Shown: piece after piece, positions 18,333-26,714 of the stretch
Position numbering within the stretch: position 1 is the stretch's first letter
Layout of the letters: every line of letters begins with the position of its first letter
From: Cyclobacteriaceae bacterium
Lineage (GTDB): Bacteria; Bacteroidota; Bacteroidia; Cytophagales; Cyclobacteriaceae
Assembly: GCA_013141055.1 (NCBI GenBank)
Contig: JABFRS010000001.1
Span: 2,166,567 to 2,230,566, forward strand
Length of the DNA stretch: 64,000 nt
Direction: 5' to 3'
Translations under genes and position numbers: made by a program
Notes under the pieces: model-generated
Told to the model about the DNA's origin: nothing
The model's input: only the letters and a program-made list of their open reading frames with translations
Database searches by the model: none

Positions 18333-18707
18333 GTGAAGGGAAAACTCATCATCATGCTGCTGACTGTTTATCTGATCTCCTCGACGGAGTTTCATCAGAT
18401 CTTACGTCTGCCTTTGCTGATGAAACATTACACTGAGCATCGCTCACAGGTTGAAGACATGACCTTCTGGCAATTTCTTGTGATGCATTACGAAACAGAT
18501 GTTCCTCATGATGACACAGACATGAGACTGCCTTTTAAAGATTGTCATCATTCTGTAACAAATCCTTTCACTGCTATTCCTTCTCAGAACATAGCGCTTA
18601 ACCTACCCATCATCAGCATTAACGAGCCCATACATTTCGTTACCAACTCATCCTTCCATTCTTCTTATCTGGATGAGATCTTTCAGCCGCCTAAGATCAG
18701 GGCCTGA
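18333..18707 (+). CDS. Small exported protein upstream of a metal-efflux pump, function unknown
   Basis: A 124-residue protein with an N-terminal hydrophobic segment (MKGKLIIMLLTVYLISS) that looks like a signal peptide or anchor. The mature part has many possible metal ligands: LLMKHYTEHRSQ, FLVMHYETDVPHDDTDM, and LPFKDCHHS with Cys-His-His (about residue 69-72). Similar ORFs with an acidic stretch followed by LPFK precede CusA-type pumps in other Bacteroidota, as far as I recall. No named domain was recognised. Its position 123 bases before the pump suggests a periplasmic metal sensor or chaperone, which is a guess. Start is GTG at 18333, four bases after a promoter box. Confidence 0.7.
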   Translation: MKGKLIIMLLTVYLISSTEFHQILRLPLLMKHYTEHRSQVEDMTFWQFLVMHYETDVPHDDTDMRLPFKDCHHSVTNPFTAIPSQNIALNLPIISINEPIHFVTNSSFHSSYLDEIFQPPKIRA

Positions 18708-18746
18708 TTTCCTTTTTATACTCTTTCATTTTTACTGAATTAAGGT

Positions 18747-18765
18747 AAGATCTGCAGTTGATCTT
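18747..18765 (+). other. Hairpin AAGATC-N7-GATCTT before the efflux pump gene
   Basis: A perfect six-base inverted repeat with a seven-base loop, followed by TTG. It could be a weak terminator of the small gene or an operator for the pump. The rest of the 123-base gap shows no clear TAnnTTTG box. Confidence 0.3.
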
Positions 18766-18830
18766 TTGTGTCAGGATAATTTTCCGGCATAAACGATGCA
18801 CGGCATATACTTATCATTAACAAGAAATTT

Positions 18831-21800
18831 ATGCTGGATCGCATTATTCATTTCTCTATAAAAAATAAGCTGGTCATTGTTTTGTTCACAATGGGCTTGA
18901 TTGCCTGGGGAACTTACTCAGCTACTCAATTACCCATTGATGCTGTACCTGACATTACTAATAATCAGGTGCAGGTCATAACAGTGGCTCCTTCACAATC
19001 TGCTCTTGACATTGAGAGGTTGGTAACTTTTCCTGTAGAGCAAAGCATTGCAACTATTCCGGATATCGAAGAGGTCCGATCATTTTCCCGCTTCGGTCTC
19101 TCTGTAGTAACGATTGTATTTAAAGAAGAGGTGGATGTTTACTGGGCTCGTCAACAGGTGAGTGAGCGAATTGCTGAAATTCAGAATCAAATTCCAAAGG
19201 GAATCGGCTCCCCTAAGCTTGCTCCCATAACTACAGGACTGGGTGAGATCTATCAATATGTTATTCACGCATTGCCTGGTTATGAAAAGAAATATTCTGT
19301 AACAGATTTGCGCTCCATTCAGGATTGGATCATTCGCCGACAACTCCTGGGAACAGAAGGTGTAGCCGATGTAAGCAGTTTTGGTGGATATCTGAAGCAG
19401 TATGAAATAGCTTTGAATACAGATAAGCTTAGAAGTTTTAATCTCAGTGTGAGCGATATTTTTTCAGCGCTTGAAAGAAATAATCAGAACACGGGAGGTT
19501 CATACATTGATAAAAAACCTAATGCCTATTTTATACGATCCGAAGGTTTGGTTACCAGTCTTCAGGATCTGGAGTCAATCGTCCTCAAAAGTACTTCTAA
19601 CGGCATACCTATACTTCTTCGCGATGTAGCAACCGTGCAATTCGGTCATGCTATACGATATGGTGCGATGACTTACAATGGAGAAGGTGAAGTAACCGGT
19701 GCGATTGTTATGATGCTGAAAGGTGAAAATTCTTCCAACGTAATCCGGAATGTTAAAGAACGCATTGAAATGATCCGCAAGAATTTACCAGAGGGTGTAA
19801 CCATTGATCCATTCCTTGACCGAACTAAACTTGTCAACAAAGCCATTACAACAGTTTCCAGAAATCTCGCTGAAGGTGCGTTGATTGTAATTTTTGTTCT
19901 GGTTCTTTTACTGGGAAATCTGAGAGCAGGATTGATTGTTGCGTCTGTTATTCCTCTCGCTATGCTCTTTGCAATATCGATGATGAATGTCTTCGGCGTC
20001 TCAGGTAATCTGATGAGTCTAGGTGCTATTGACTTTGGTTTAATCGTAGATGGAGCCGTTATCATTGTGGAGGCAACGATGCATCATTTGGGCTTACGAA
20101 TGTTGCAAGGAAGATCTTCTCAGCAGGAAATGGATGAAGAAGTTTACTTGTCAGCAAGTAAGATCCGAAAGAGTGCTGCATTTGGTGAATTAATTATTCT
20201 GATAGTTTATCTGCCAATTCTGGCTTTGGTAGGTGTGGAAGGAAAAATGTTCCGGCCCATGGCACAAACAGTATCCTTTGCTATTCTGGGTGCTTTTATC
20301 TTATCGATAACATACATCCCTATGATGAGTGCTTTATTTCTCAGCAAAAATCCTGAGCACAAAGAATCCATCTCACAAAAGCTAATGAACTTTCTTCATG
20401 GTCTTTATGATCCATTGATCCGGTTGTCCATTAAGTATCGGTCTGTTGTCTTTTCCGTTTCCGGAGCTTTGTTCATTTTCAGTCTATGGGTATTTTCTTC
20501 TCTCGGAGCTGAATTCATACCAACGTTGGATGAAGGCGACTTTGCCGTGGAAACCAGAGTCCTGGCTGGCAGTAGTCTTTCTGAAACGGTCGATGCAACT
20601 ATCAAAGCAAGTAAAGTCTTGCTAAAAAAATTTCCCGATGAAGTAGAGCAGATTGTTGGAAAGATTGGATCATCTGAAATTCCTATCGACCCTATGCCTT
20701 TGGAAGCTGCTGATCTCATAGTGGTCCTTAAAGACAAAAGCAGTTGGAAAAAAGCCTCAAGCCGGGATGAGCTTGCTGACCAAATGACAGAAGCTCTTGA
20801 GGTTGTGCCGGGCGTCACTTTTGGATTTCAGCAGCCTATTCAAATGAGATTTAATGAATTAATGACGGGTGCTCGTCAGGATGTTGTTGTTAAAATTTAC
20901 GGTGAGGATCTTGATCAGTTATCAGGTTATGCCAATCGCGTTGCGAAAATCATTCCAACTATTGAAGGAGCTAAGGATCTATATGTTGAAAAGATAACGG
21001 GTCTCCCCCAGATCGTTGTTTCTATCAATCGTGAACGTCTTGCTCAATTCGGTATAGACGTTGAGACAATTAATCAAACGATCAACATCGCTTTTGCCGG
21101 GCAGAGTGCCGGACTCGTATTTGAAAATGAGAAACGTTTTGATCTCGTCGTGAGGATGGAGCTGGCTAACAGAAAAAGCATTGAAGATATTTCTTCCCTC
21201 TTCATTACTTCCGGTTCTGGAAAGCAAGTGCCCCTGTCACAGCTGGCAGATATTCAACTGAAGATGAGTGCCAATCAAATCCAGCGTGATGATGCCAAGA
21301 GAAGAATCATTATTGGGTTCAATGTACGTGGGCGTGATGTAGAGAGTATTGTAAATGAGCTTCAGCTAAAAATCGATCAACAGATAAAATTTGCACCAGG
21401 ATACTTCCCGACATTCGGCGGAACATTTAAAAATTTACAGGAGGCCAGAGGAAGACTTTATGTAGCAGTTCCCGTTGCTCTGTTATTGATCTTTGTTCTT
21501 CTCTATTTCACCTTTCATTCTGTTAAGCAAAGCCTTCTCATCTATACAGCTATTCCGCTCTCAGCAATTGGTGGGATTTTCACACTCTGGTTGCGTGACA
21601 TGCCCTTTAGCATTTCGGCAGCAGTAGGATTCATTGCCCTGTTTGGAGTTTCAGTTCTTAATGGCATTGTCCTTATCGCTGAGTTTAATCACATCAGGCA
21701 AGAGGGAGAAACGGATCTTATTTCTATTATATTAAAAGGTACCGCTACACGACTTCGGCCAGTTATAATGACTGCATGCGTTGCGTCGCTGGGCTTTTTA

Positions 21801-23204
21801 CCGATGGCTTTTTCTCATGGAGATGGCGCGGAAGTGCAGCGGCCATTAGCAACCGTTGTAATGGGCGGATTGATCACCGCTACTGTTCTTACTCTTATTG
21901 TACTGCCTTGTCTTTATTATGCAATAGAAAAATTTCAATTGAAGAAAATGAAAACACAATCGTTCGCTCTTCTTATTGCTGGATTGCTTCTCATTCCGGC
22001 ATTGAGTAATGCCCAGCAAAAGACAATCTCACGTGAAGAGGCTATCTCCATCGCATTGAAAAATAACGATGCGATCAAGTCTGCTGCTTTGGAGGTCGAG
22101 GTTCAAAAACAATTGAAGCGAACCTCCACCGAAATTCCTAAAACAAATGCCATGCTGATGTATGGTCAATACAACAGTAATAACCAGGATAATAATCTGA
22201 CCATTACTCAAAGCATCCCATTTCCAACTTTATTCATTAGTCAGGCTAAGTTGGGGGAAGCTAAAGTTCAGAGTAGCGTGTACAGGAAAGCATTATCAGA
22301 AAATGAGATCGTTCTTCAGGTGAAGCAAACATATCTGACATTACAGTTTCTGATTTCGCAGCAAAAATTATTTCTCCGACAGGACAGTATTTATTCTGAT
22401 CTGGTAAAGATCACAGGATTACAATTTAAAACCGGAGAAGGAACGCTGTTGCAAAAAACTTCAGCAGAGGCACGCTATGATGAGATCCAAAACCTTATTC
22501 GTCAGAACGAAGCCGATCTAAAAGTATATTACCATCAACTGAATATCCTGTTAAATTCTTCAGACAACATTCTGATCGCTGAAGAGACTCTTTCACCTTT
22601 TACAACAACATTGGAAGATGACTCATCACAGGTTTCGCAAAATCCTCAATTGGCATATCAGCAATCTTTATCATTGATCGCTCAGCAGGAAAAGAAAGTT
22701 GAAATCAATAAGGCCCTACCTGATCTGACGATTGGCTATTTTAATCAGTCATTAATAGGTTATCAGCAATTCACTGATGGAAGCAATCCTTTCTTCGATT
22801 CAAACAAACGCTTCACGGGAATTACTGCCGGTGTATCTATTCCGCTTTGGTTTCTTCCCCATCACGCACGCATTAAATCCGCCGCGATCCGATCTGAAGC
22901 TGCACACTATCAGGCGCAATATTTCCGTAAGCAGCTTTCCGGCCAATGGCAAAAAACTATTCAGGAGTTCTATAAAAACCGAAATAATCTTGATTACTAC
23001 ACCCGATCAGCTTTACCCAATGCAAAGCTCATTCTACGTCAGTCTCAATTAGCTTATAAAACCGGAGAGATCGGTCAGGCAGAATATCGTCTTAATCTCC
23101 AGCAGGCACTTGGTATTGAAGAAGGTTATCTTCAATCAATTGTTCAGTACAATCAAAGTATAATCACTCTCGAGTTTTTATCAGGTCGTTCATCAAAAGA
23201 TTAA
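18831..23204 (+). CDS. CusA/CzcA-type heavy-metal RND pump fused to a TolC-like outer-membrane channel
   Basis: A 1457-residue fusion. Residues 1-1039 are a full HME-family RND pump, a proton-driven inner-membrane exporter. The TM4 motif DFGLIVDGAVIIVE (Asp401, Asp407, Glu414) is of the CzcA type linked with divalent ions (Zn, Co, Cd, Ni), not the CusA type. Two periplasmic porter loops lie at about 35-335 and 550-870. Residues 1040-1457 are a TolC-family outer-membrane factor, introduced by MKTQSFALLIAGLLLIPALS and NAQQ, a perfect-looking signal peptide (ATG at 21948). Pump-TolC fusions of about 1440 residues are frequent in Bacteroidota. The adaptor follows after nine bases, so one transcript encodes the whole tripartite system. 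Confidence 0.93.
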   Translation: MLDRIIHFSIKNKLVIVLFTMGLIAWGTYSATQLPIDAVPDITNNQVQVITVAPSQSALDIERLVTFPVEQSIATIPDIEEVRSFSRFGLSVVTIVFKEEVDVYWARQQVSERIAEIQNQIPKGIGSPKLAPITTGLGEIYQYVIHALPGYEKKYSVTDLRSIQDWIIRRQLLGTEGVADVSSFGGYLKQYEIALNTDKLRSFNLSVSDIFSALERNNQNTGGSYIDKKPNAYFIRSEGLVTSLQDLESIVLKSTSNGIPILLRDVATVQFGHAIRYGAMTYNGEGEVTGAIVMMLKGENSSNVIRNVKERIEMIRKNLPEGVTIDPFLDRTKLVNKAITTVSRNLAEGALIVIFVLVLLLGNLRAGLIVASVIPLAMLFAISMMNVFGVSGNLMSLGAIDFGLIVDGAVIIVEATMHHLGLRMLQGRSSQQEMDEEVYLSASKIRKSAAFGELIILIVYLPILALVGVEGKMFRPMAQTVSFAILGAFILSITYIPMMSALFLSKNPEHKESISQKLMNFLHGLYDPLIRLSIKYRSVVFSVSGALFIFSLWVFSSLGAEFIPTLDEGDFAVETRVLAGSSLSETVDATIKASKVLLKKFPDEVEQIVGKIGSSEIPIDPMPLEAADLIVVLKDKSSWKKASSRDELADQMTEALEVVPGVTFGFQQPIQMRFNELMTGARQDVVVKIYGEDLDQLSGYANRVAKIIPTIEGAKDLYVEKITGLPQIVVSINRERLAQFGIDVETINQTINIAFAGQSAGLVFENEKRFDLVVRMELANRKSIEDISSLFITSGSGKQVPLSQLADIQLKMSANQIQRDDAKRRIIIGFNVRGRDVESIVNELQLKIDQQIKFAPGYFPTFGGTFKNLQEARGRLYVAVPVALLLIFVLLYFTFHSVKQSLLIYTAIPLSAIGGIFTLWLRDMPFSISAAVGFIALFGVSVLNGIVLIAEFNHIRQEGETDLISIILKGTATRLRPVIMTACVASLGFLPMAFSHGDGAEVQRPLATVVMGGLITATVLTLIVLPCLYYAIEKFQLKKMKTQSFALLIAGLLLIPALSNAQQKTISREEAISIALKNNDAIKSAALEVEVQKQLKRTSTEIPKTNAMLMYGQYNSNNQDNNLTITQSIPFPTLFISQAKLGEAKVQSSVYRKALSENEIVLQVKQTYLTLQFLISQQKLFLRQDSIYSDLVKITGLQFKTGEGTLLQKTSAEARYDEIQNLIRQNEADLKVYYHQLNILLNSSDNILIAEETLSPFTTTLEDDSSQVSQNPQLAYQQSLSLIAQQEKKVEINKALPDLTIGYFNQSLIGYQQFTDGSNPFFDSNKRFTGITAGVSIPLWFLPHHARIKSAAIRSEAAHYQAQYFRKQLSGQWQKTIQEFYKNRNNLDYYTRSALPNAKLILRQSQLAYKTGEIGQAEYRLNLQQALGIEEGYLQSIVQYNQSIITLEFLSGRSSKD

Positions 23205-23213
23205 TCACATACA

Positions 23214-24389
23214 ATGAAAAAATTCATTCATACCATTCTTATAAAAAGACTCATTGTCGCAGCCCTCTGTATTACATCTTTTTCATTGCTTCTTTCTGGT
23301 TGCAAACAAAAGGAAGCGAACATGGAGGTACAGGAAGCTGTCGCTGAAGATGAGCGGTTTGTCACTTTAACAAAGGAGCAAGCCCAAAACATAGGCATTG
23401 AAACAGGAACTATTGAAAACCGTGTGCTAAGTGGTGCGATCAGTGTGTCGGGGATGCTTGATGTTCCTCCTCAGAATATGGTCAATATGACAGCACCTTT
23501 TGGGGGCTTTCTGAGATCTACTTCATTATTGCAAGGGATGCATATTGCGAAGGGTCAGTCAATTGCAGTGATTGAAAATCCTGAGTACATACAGCTTCAG
23601 CAGGATTTCCTGGATACTAAAGCACAGGCAGAATTTCTAACCGCAGAAAATCAGCGGCAACAGGAACTGGCAAAGGAAAATGTAAACTCTCAGAAAGTTT
23701 TACAAAAATCTATTGCCGATCTCACAAGCATGAAAGCAAGGAACAATGGCCTTCGGGCTAAATTAAAAATGCTGAACATTGATCCTGATAAGCTGGATTC
23801 AGAAGCAATCCGTTCCACCATTGAACTTCGCTCGCCTATCAATGGTTATGTTACTCAAGTGAACAGTGCTGTTGGTTCTTTTGTAAGTCAAACCGATGTG
23901 ATGTTCCGGATTGTTGACACGGATCATCTTCATACAGAACTGATTGCGTTTGAGCGCGACATTCCTAAAATAAAAATTGGACAAACCATCAGATTTACAC
24001 TTGCCAATGAATCAACGGAAAGGACAGCGAAAGTATATCTCATTGGACGGGAAATCAGCGCAGACAGAACAGTGCGAATTCATGGCCACATTGATAAAGA
24101 TGATCGTGAACTAATTCCTGGAATGTATTTAAAAGCAATGATTGAAACAGGCGGTCAATCTTTACCCACTCTGCCGGAAAATGCGATTGTGAATCATGAA
24201 GACAAAAATTTCATTTTTATTAAAGACGCTGGCAATGAAAATAGTTTTGAAATGATTGAAATTGGAACCGGACTCAGGCAAAATGGTTTTGTAGAGGTTG
24301 ACATGCCTTCCGACAGGTCTGCAAAAAATGTAATCGTTGTATTGAAGGGAGCCTATAATCTTTTATCTAAAATGAAGAATGTTGAATAG
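23214..24389 (+). CDS. RND efflux periplasmic adaptor lipoprotein (CusB/CzcB family)
   Basis: A 391-residue membrane-fusion protein linking the RND pump with its outer-membrane channel. The N-terminus has a basic and hydrophobic signal with lipobox LLLSGC (Cys about residue 30), so it should be lipid-anchored. A lipoyl/barrel-sandwich half (VNMTAPFGGFLRSTSLLQGM, about 85-105), an alpha-helical hairpin (about 120-190), the matching second half (LRSPINGYVTQVNSAVG) and a beta-barrel domain follow. No His-rich metal-binding tail is present. It lies nine bases after the fused pump and belongs to the same operon; the next gene has its own promoter. Confidence 0.92.
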   Translation: MKKFIHTILIKRLIVAALCITSFSLLLSGCKQKEANMEVQEAVAEDERFVTLTKEQAQNIGIETGTIENRVLSGAISVSGMLDVPPQNMVNMTAPFGGFLRSTSLLQGMHIAKGQSIAVIENPEYIQLQQDFLDTKAQAEFLTAENQRQQELAKENVNSQKVLQKSIADLTSMKARNNGLRAKLKMLNIDPDKLDSEAIRSTIELRSPINGYVTQVNSAVGSFVSQTDVMFRIVDTDHLHTELIAFERDIPKIKIGQTIRFTLANESTERTAKVYLIGREISADRTVRIHGHIDKDDRELIPGMYLKAMIETGGQSLPTLPENAIVNHEDKNFIFIKDAGNENSFEMIEIGTGLRQNGFVEVDMPSDRSAKNVIVVLKGAYNLLSKMKNVE

Positions 24390-24408
24390 GTTAAACATTC
24401 TCACGCAT

Positions 24409-24416
24409 TAACTTTG
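24409..24416 (+). promoter_or_regulatory. -7 promoter box of the NicO-like gene
   Basis: TAACTTTG, exact match, four bases (GTCA) before the ATG at 24421. Confidence 0.5.
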
Positions 24417-24420
24417 GTCA

Positions 24421-25035
24421 ATGATTACCCTTATCACCGGCAGTCTTATTCTTAGTCTTCTTCATGGTCTTATTCCCAATCACTGGCTTCCGGTGCTGGC
24501 GATCAGTAAAAAAGAAAAGTGGGATTTGGCAGAAACGACACGCATTACACTTATTGCCGGTCTCGCCCATGCAACAAGCACAGTTTTAATAGGAGTTCTT
24601 CTGGCCCTTATTGGTGCTCAGCTTTCTGCAGCATTGGAAAATTTTACAGCTTATATCGCTCCTGCTCTTCTGGTAACGCTTGGTATTTTCTATATCTATC
24701 AGCACAGTCGTCATCACCATTTTCACATTCATGGTCATCCCGAAAAAGTAACGAATAAAAACAGGCTCATTCTTTCTTTGGCTTCTGCAATGTTTTTTTC
24801 ACCGTGCTTTGAAATTGAAGCTTACTTTCTGGTGGCAGGTGCGCAGGCCTGGTGGTTAGTAACTTTGCTTGCAGCATTGTACACCATAGTGACTGTGGGT
24901 GGCATGATTATTTGGGTAAGACTCGCGCATAGCGGTCTATTAAAGTTGAATTGGCATTCTTTGGAGCACAATGCTGGCATTATCACGGGAGTAACTCTTA
25001 TGCTTTCCGGTATTTTAGCCTTCCTGCTTCATTAA
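24421..25035 (+). CDS. NicO/RcnA-like or LysE-superfamily membrane protein, putative metal exporter
   Basis: A 204-residue inner-membrane protein with about six helices. Helix 1 carries LLHGLIPNHWLPVLA and helix 2 GLAHATSTVLIG, resembling the HGxxPxHW-type and HxxxT motifs of nickel/cobalt (NicO, RcnA) and related LysE-superfamily proteins. A His-rich loop (SRHHHFHIHGHPEK, about residues 97-110) separates helices 3 and 4, as in RcnA-like exporters. The last helices include FFSPCFEIEAYF and HNAGIITG. It directly follows the RND adaptor gene and so probably belongs to the same metal-resistance module, although a promoter box four bases before the ATG suggests separate expression. A cytochrome-biogenesis or sulfite-exporter type relative cannot be excluded. 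Confidence 0.7.
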   Translation: MITLITGSLILSLLHGLIPNHWLPVLAISKKEKWDLAETTRITLIAGLAHATSTVLIGVLLALIGAQLSAALENFTAYIAPALLVTLGIFYIYQHSRHHHFHIHGHPEKVTNKNRLILSLASAMFFSPCFEIEAYFLVAGAQAWWLVTLLAALYTIVTVGGMIIWVRLAHSGLLKLNWHSLEHNAGIITGVTLMLSGILAFLLH

Positions 25036-25060
25036 GTAAACTTTGACCGCTTTAACGGAA

Positions 25061-26290
25061 ATGAAAATGCAATCATTGATCGACTCTATGCTAAGCGACG
25101 AGATACAGGATTTTCTTTTAGAGCATGAAAATGGAGATGTACAAAAACTTCTTCTGAAGCAGGATACTGTTCATAACGTTCCTACCGAATTCATTGCACA
25201 ACAACTTACAGGACGCAAAAAAGCGAAAGTAAAATTCAAGACTTTTTATAACACAAGAGGAATAGCCTTTCCTCCATCCATTAATCTTGAACAAAGTTCA
25301 TCAGAGGCAACAGCAAAATTCAAACTCGCTTTACTCAAAAGTCTTTATCCAGATGAGGAGAAAATAATTAGTGCCGCCGACCTGACAGGAGGCTTTGGTG
25401 TGGATACGCAGTTTTTAAGTTTACGCGCTCAGCACATCGATTACATTGAGCCCGATACTTCTCTCTACGAAATCGCGAAGCACAATCATAAGCTTCTGAA
25501 TTCTCACAATCAGAATAATATTACACACTACAACGCTTCTGCAGAAGACTATCTCGATACGCTGGATGAACCCATGGATCTTTTATTCCTGGATCCTTCC
25601 AGAAGAAAAAAAACTCAGAAAATATTCAAGCTTGCTGATAGCGAACCGAATGTGGTTCTCCTTCAAAAAGAGCTTCTGCAAAAAGCAACGCATGTTTTAA
25701 TCAAAACTTCTCCGTTGATGGACATTCAGCAAGGATGTCGTGAGCTTGAGAATGTATCCCAGGTAATCATCGTAGCCGTTGATAATGAATGCAAGGAGTT
25801 GCTTTTTCTTTTGGAGAAGAATTTTTCCGGTGAGCCCGTTATCAGAATAGCAGATCTTAATCATTATGGAGAAATTCTAAGTGACTTCTCATTTTCTCTG
25901 GAAGCAGAAAGGAATGCACAAATTTCTTACTCAAATCCGTTAACATTTCTGTATGAACCTTCCGCAGCAACTTTAAAAGCCGGGGCGTTCAAATGGATTG
26001 GTGAAAAGTTCAATCTTAAAAAGTTAGCACCTAACTCACATCTTTATACTTCTTCAGAGCCGGTCGACTTTCCGGGAAGAATTTTTACAATTCTGGAATC
26101 TCTTAAACTTGATAAAAAAATCAATGAGAAATTTCCAAAGGGATATGCTAACATCATTACACGCAACTATCCTTTAAGCGTGGAGGAAATAAAAGCCAAG
26201 ACTGGTTTAAAAGAAGGTGGGGAAGAGTATCTTATCTGCACTCAAGGTGAAAAAGAAAAATTTGTCCTGCTTGTTGAGCGCCTGAAATAA
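25061..26290 (+). CDS. THUMP-like-domain class I SAM-dependent methyltransferase
   Basis: A protein of about 409 residues with a Rossmann methyltransferase core. The SAM-binding motif I is SAADLTGGFGVDTQFLS (about residues 108-124) and the acidic end of strand 2 is YIEPD. The catalytic-like LLFLDPSRR motif (DPxR rather than DPPY/NPPY) is found at about residue 180. The C-terminal 100 residues correspond to the THUMP-like domain of this Bacteroidota family, with GAFKWIG and the terminal KFVLLVERL. The substrate is likely RNA but not established. A TTG at 25043 could serve as start but falls inside an AAACTTTG promoter-like box; the ATG at 25061 is preferred. Confidence 0.82.
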   Translation: MKMQSLIDSMLSDEIQDFLLEHENGDVQKLLLKQDTVHNVPTEFIAQQLTGRKKAKVKFKTFYNTRGIAFPPSINLEQSSSEATAKFKLALLKSLYPDEEKIISAADLTGGFGVDTQFLSLRAQHIDYIEPDTSLYEIAKHNHKLLNSHNQNNITHYNASAEDYLDTLDEPMDLLFLDPSRRKKTQKIFKLADSEPNVVLLQKELLQKATHVLIKTSPLMDIQQGCRELENVSQVIIVAVDNECKELLFLLEKNFSGEPVIRIADLNHYGEILSDFSFSLEAERNAQISYSNPLTFLYEPSAATLKAGAFKWIGEKFNLKKLAPNSHLYTSSEPVDFPGRIFTILESLKLDKKINEKFPKGYANIITRNYPLSVEEIKAKTGLKEGGEEYLICTQGEKEKFVLLVERLK

Positions 26291-26311
26291 AACTCCTCTA
26301 ATCATTTTTAC

Positions 26312-26665
26312 ATGAATTCTGAAAACATTCCCTTTCAAACTATTGACTGGGGTTCGGTTGAAAGCATTGAGCAATCCGGAGAAACGGGTACTGTTAGCTC
26401 AAAAACAATTCAATATCCTGGTCTTCGGATTCGGTTAATTGAATACTCCTCCAACTATTCGGCAGATCATTGGTGCCATAAAGGTCATATTGTTCATTGT
26501 CTTGAAGGTTCGTTTACAACTCATTCTGAAAACGGCGAGAGCGTTCATCTTACTAAAGGAATGAGCTATGTTGTATCCGATGATCTCAGTTCTCATCGTT
26601 CCGTATCGGCTACTGGGGTTAAGCTAATGATTATCGACGGTGATTTTCTGAAGTTGAGACAATAA
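26312..26665 (+). CDS. Small cupin-fold protein (DHCW-motif type)
   Basis: A 117-residue single-domain cupin. The metal-site region reads YSADHWCHKGHIVHCLEG (about residues 51-68), matching the small family known for its Asp-His-Trp-Cys-like motif, followed by GESVHLTKGMSYVV and SSHRSVS. Several His residues could hold a metal ion. No enzymatic role is known. It follows the methyltransferase by 21 bases, probably on the same transcript, and is closed by a hairpin terminator. Confidence 0.75.
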   Translation: MNSENIPFQTIDWGSVESIEQSGETGTVSSKTIQYPGLRIRLIEYSSNYSADHWCHKGHIVHCLEGSFTTHSENGESVHLTKGMSYVVSDDLSSHRSVSATGVKLMIIDGDFLKLRQ

Positions 26666-26666
26666 A

Positions 26667-26693
26667 AAACGCGACCTGTTTGAGATCGCGTTT
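26667..26693. terminator. Bidirectional terminator between cupin and SPFH genes
   Basis: An eight-base perfect stem AAACGCGA/TCGCGTTT with an 11-base loop. On the minus strand it is followed by six Ts, serving the SPFH gene; on the plus strand the tail is TTTAATATTT. Confidence 0.8.
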
Positions 26694-26714
26694 AATATTT
26701 ATTTCGTTCTGAAT

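Noticed and set aside
25043-25045. TTG as start of the THUMP-like methyltransferase
   Set aside because: It lies within a promoter-like AAACTTTG, and an ATG follows six codons later.
25396-25404. TGTGGATAC, a one-mismatch DnaA box in the methyltransferase gene
   Set aside because: It is single and within coding DNA, as expected by chance.
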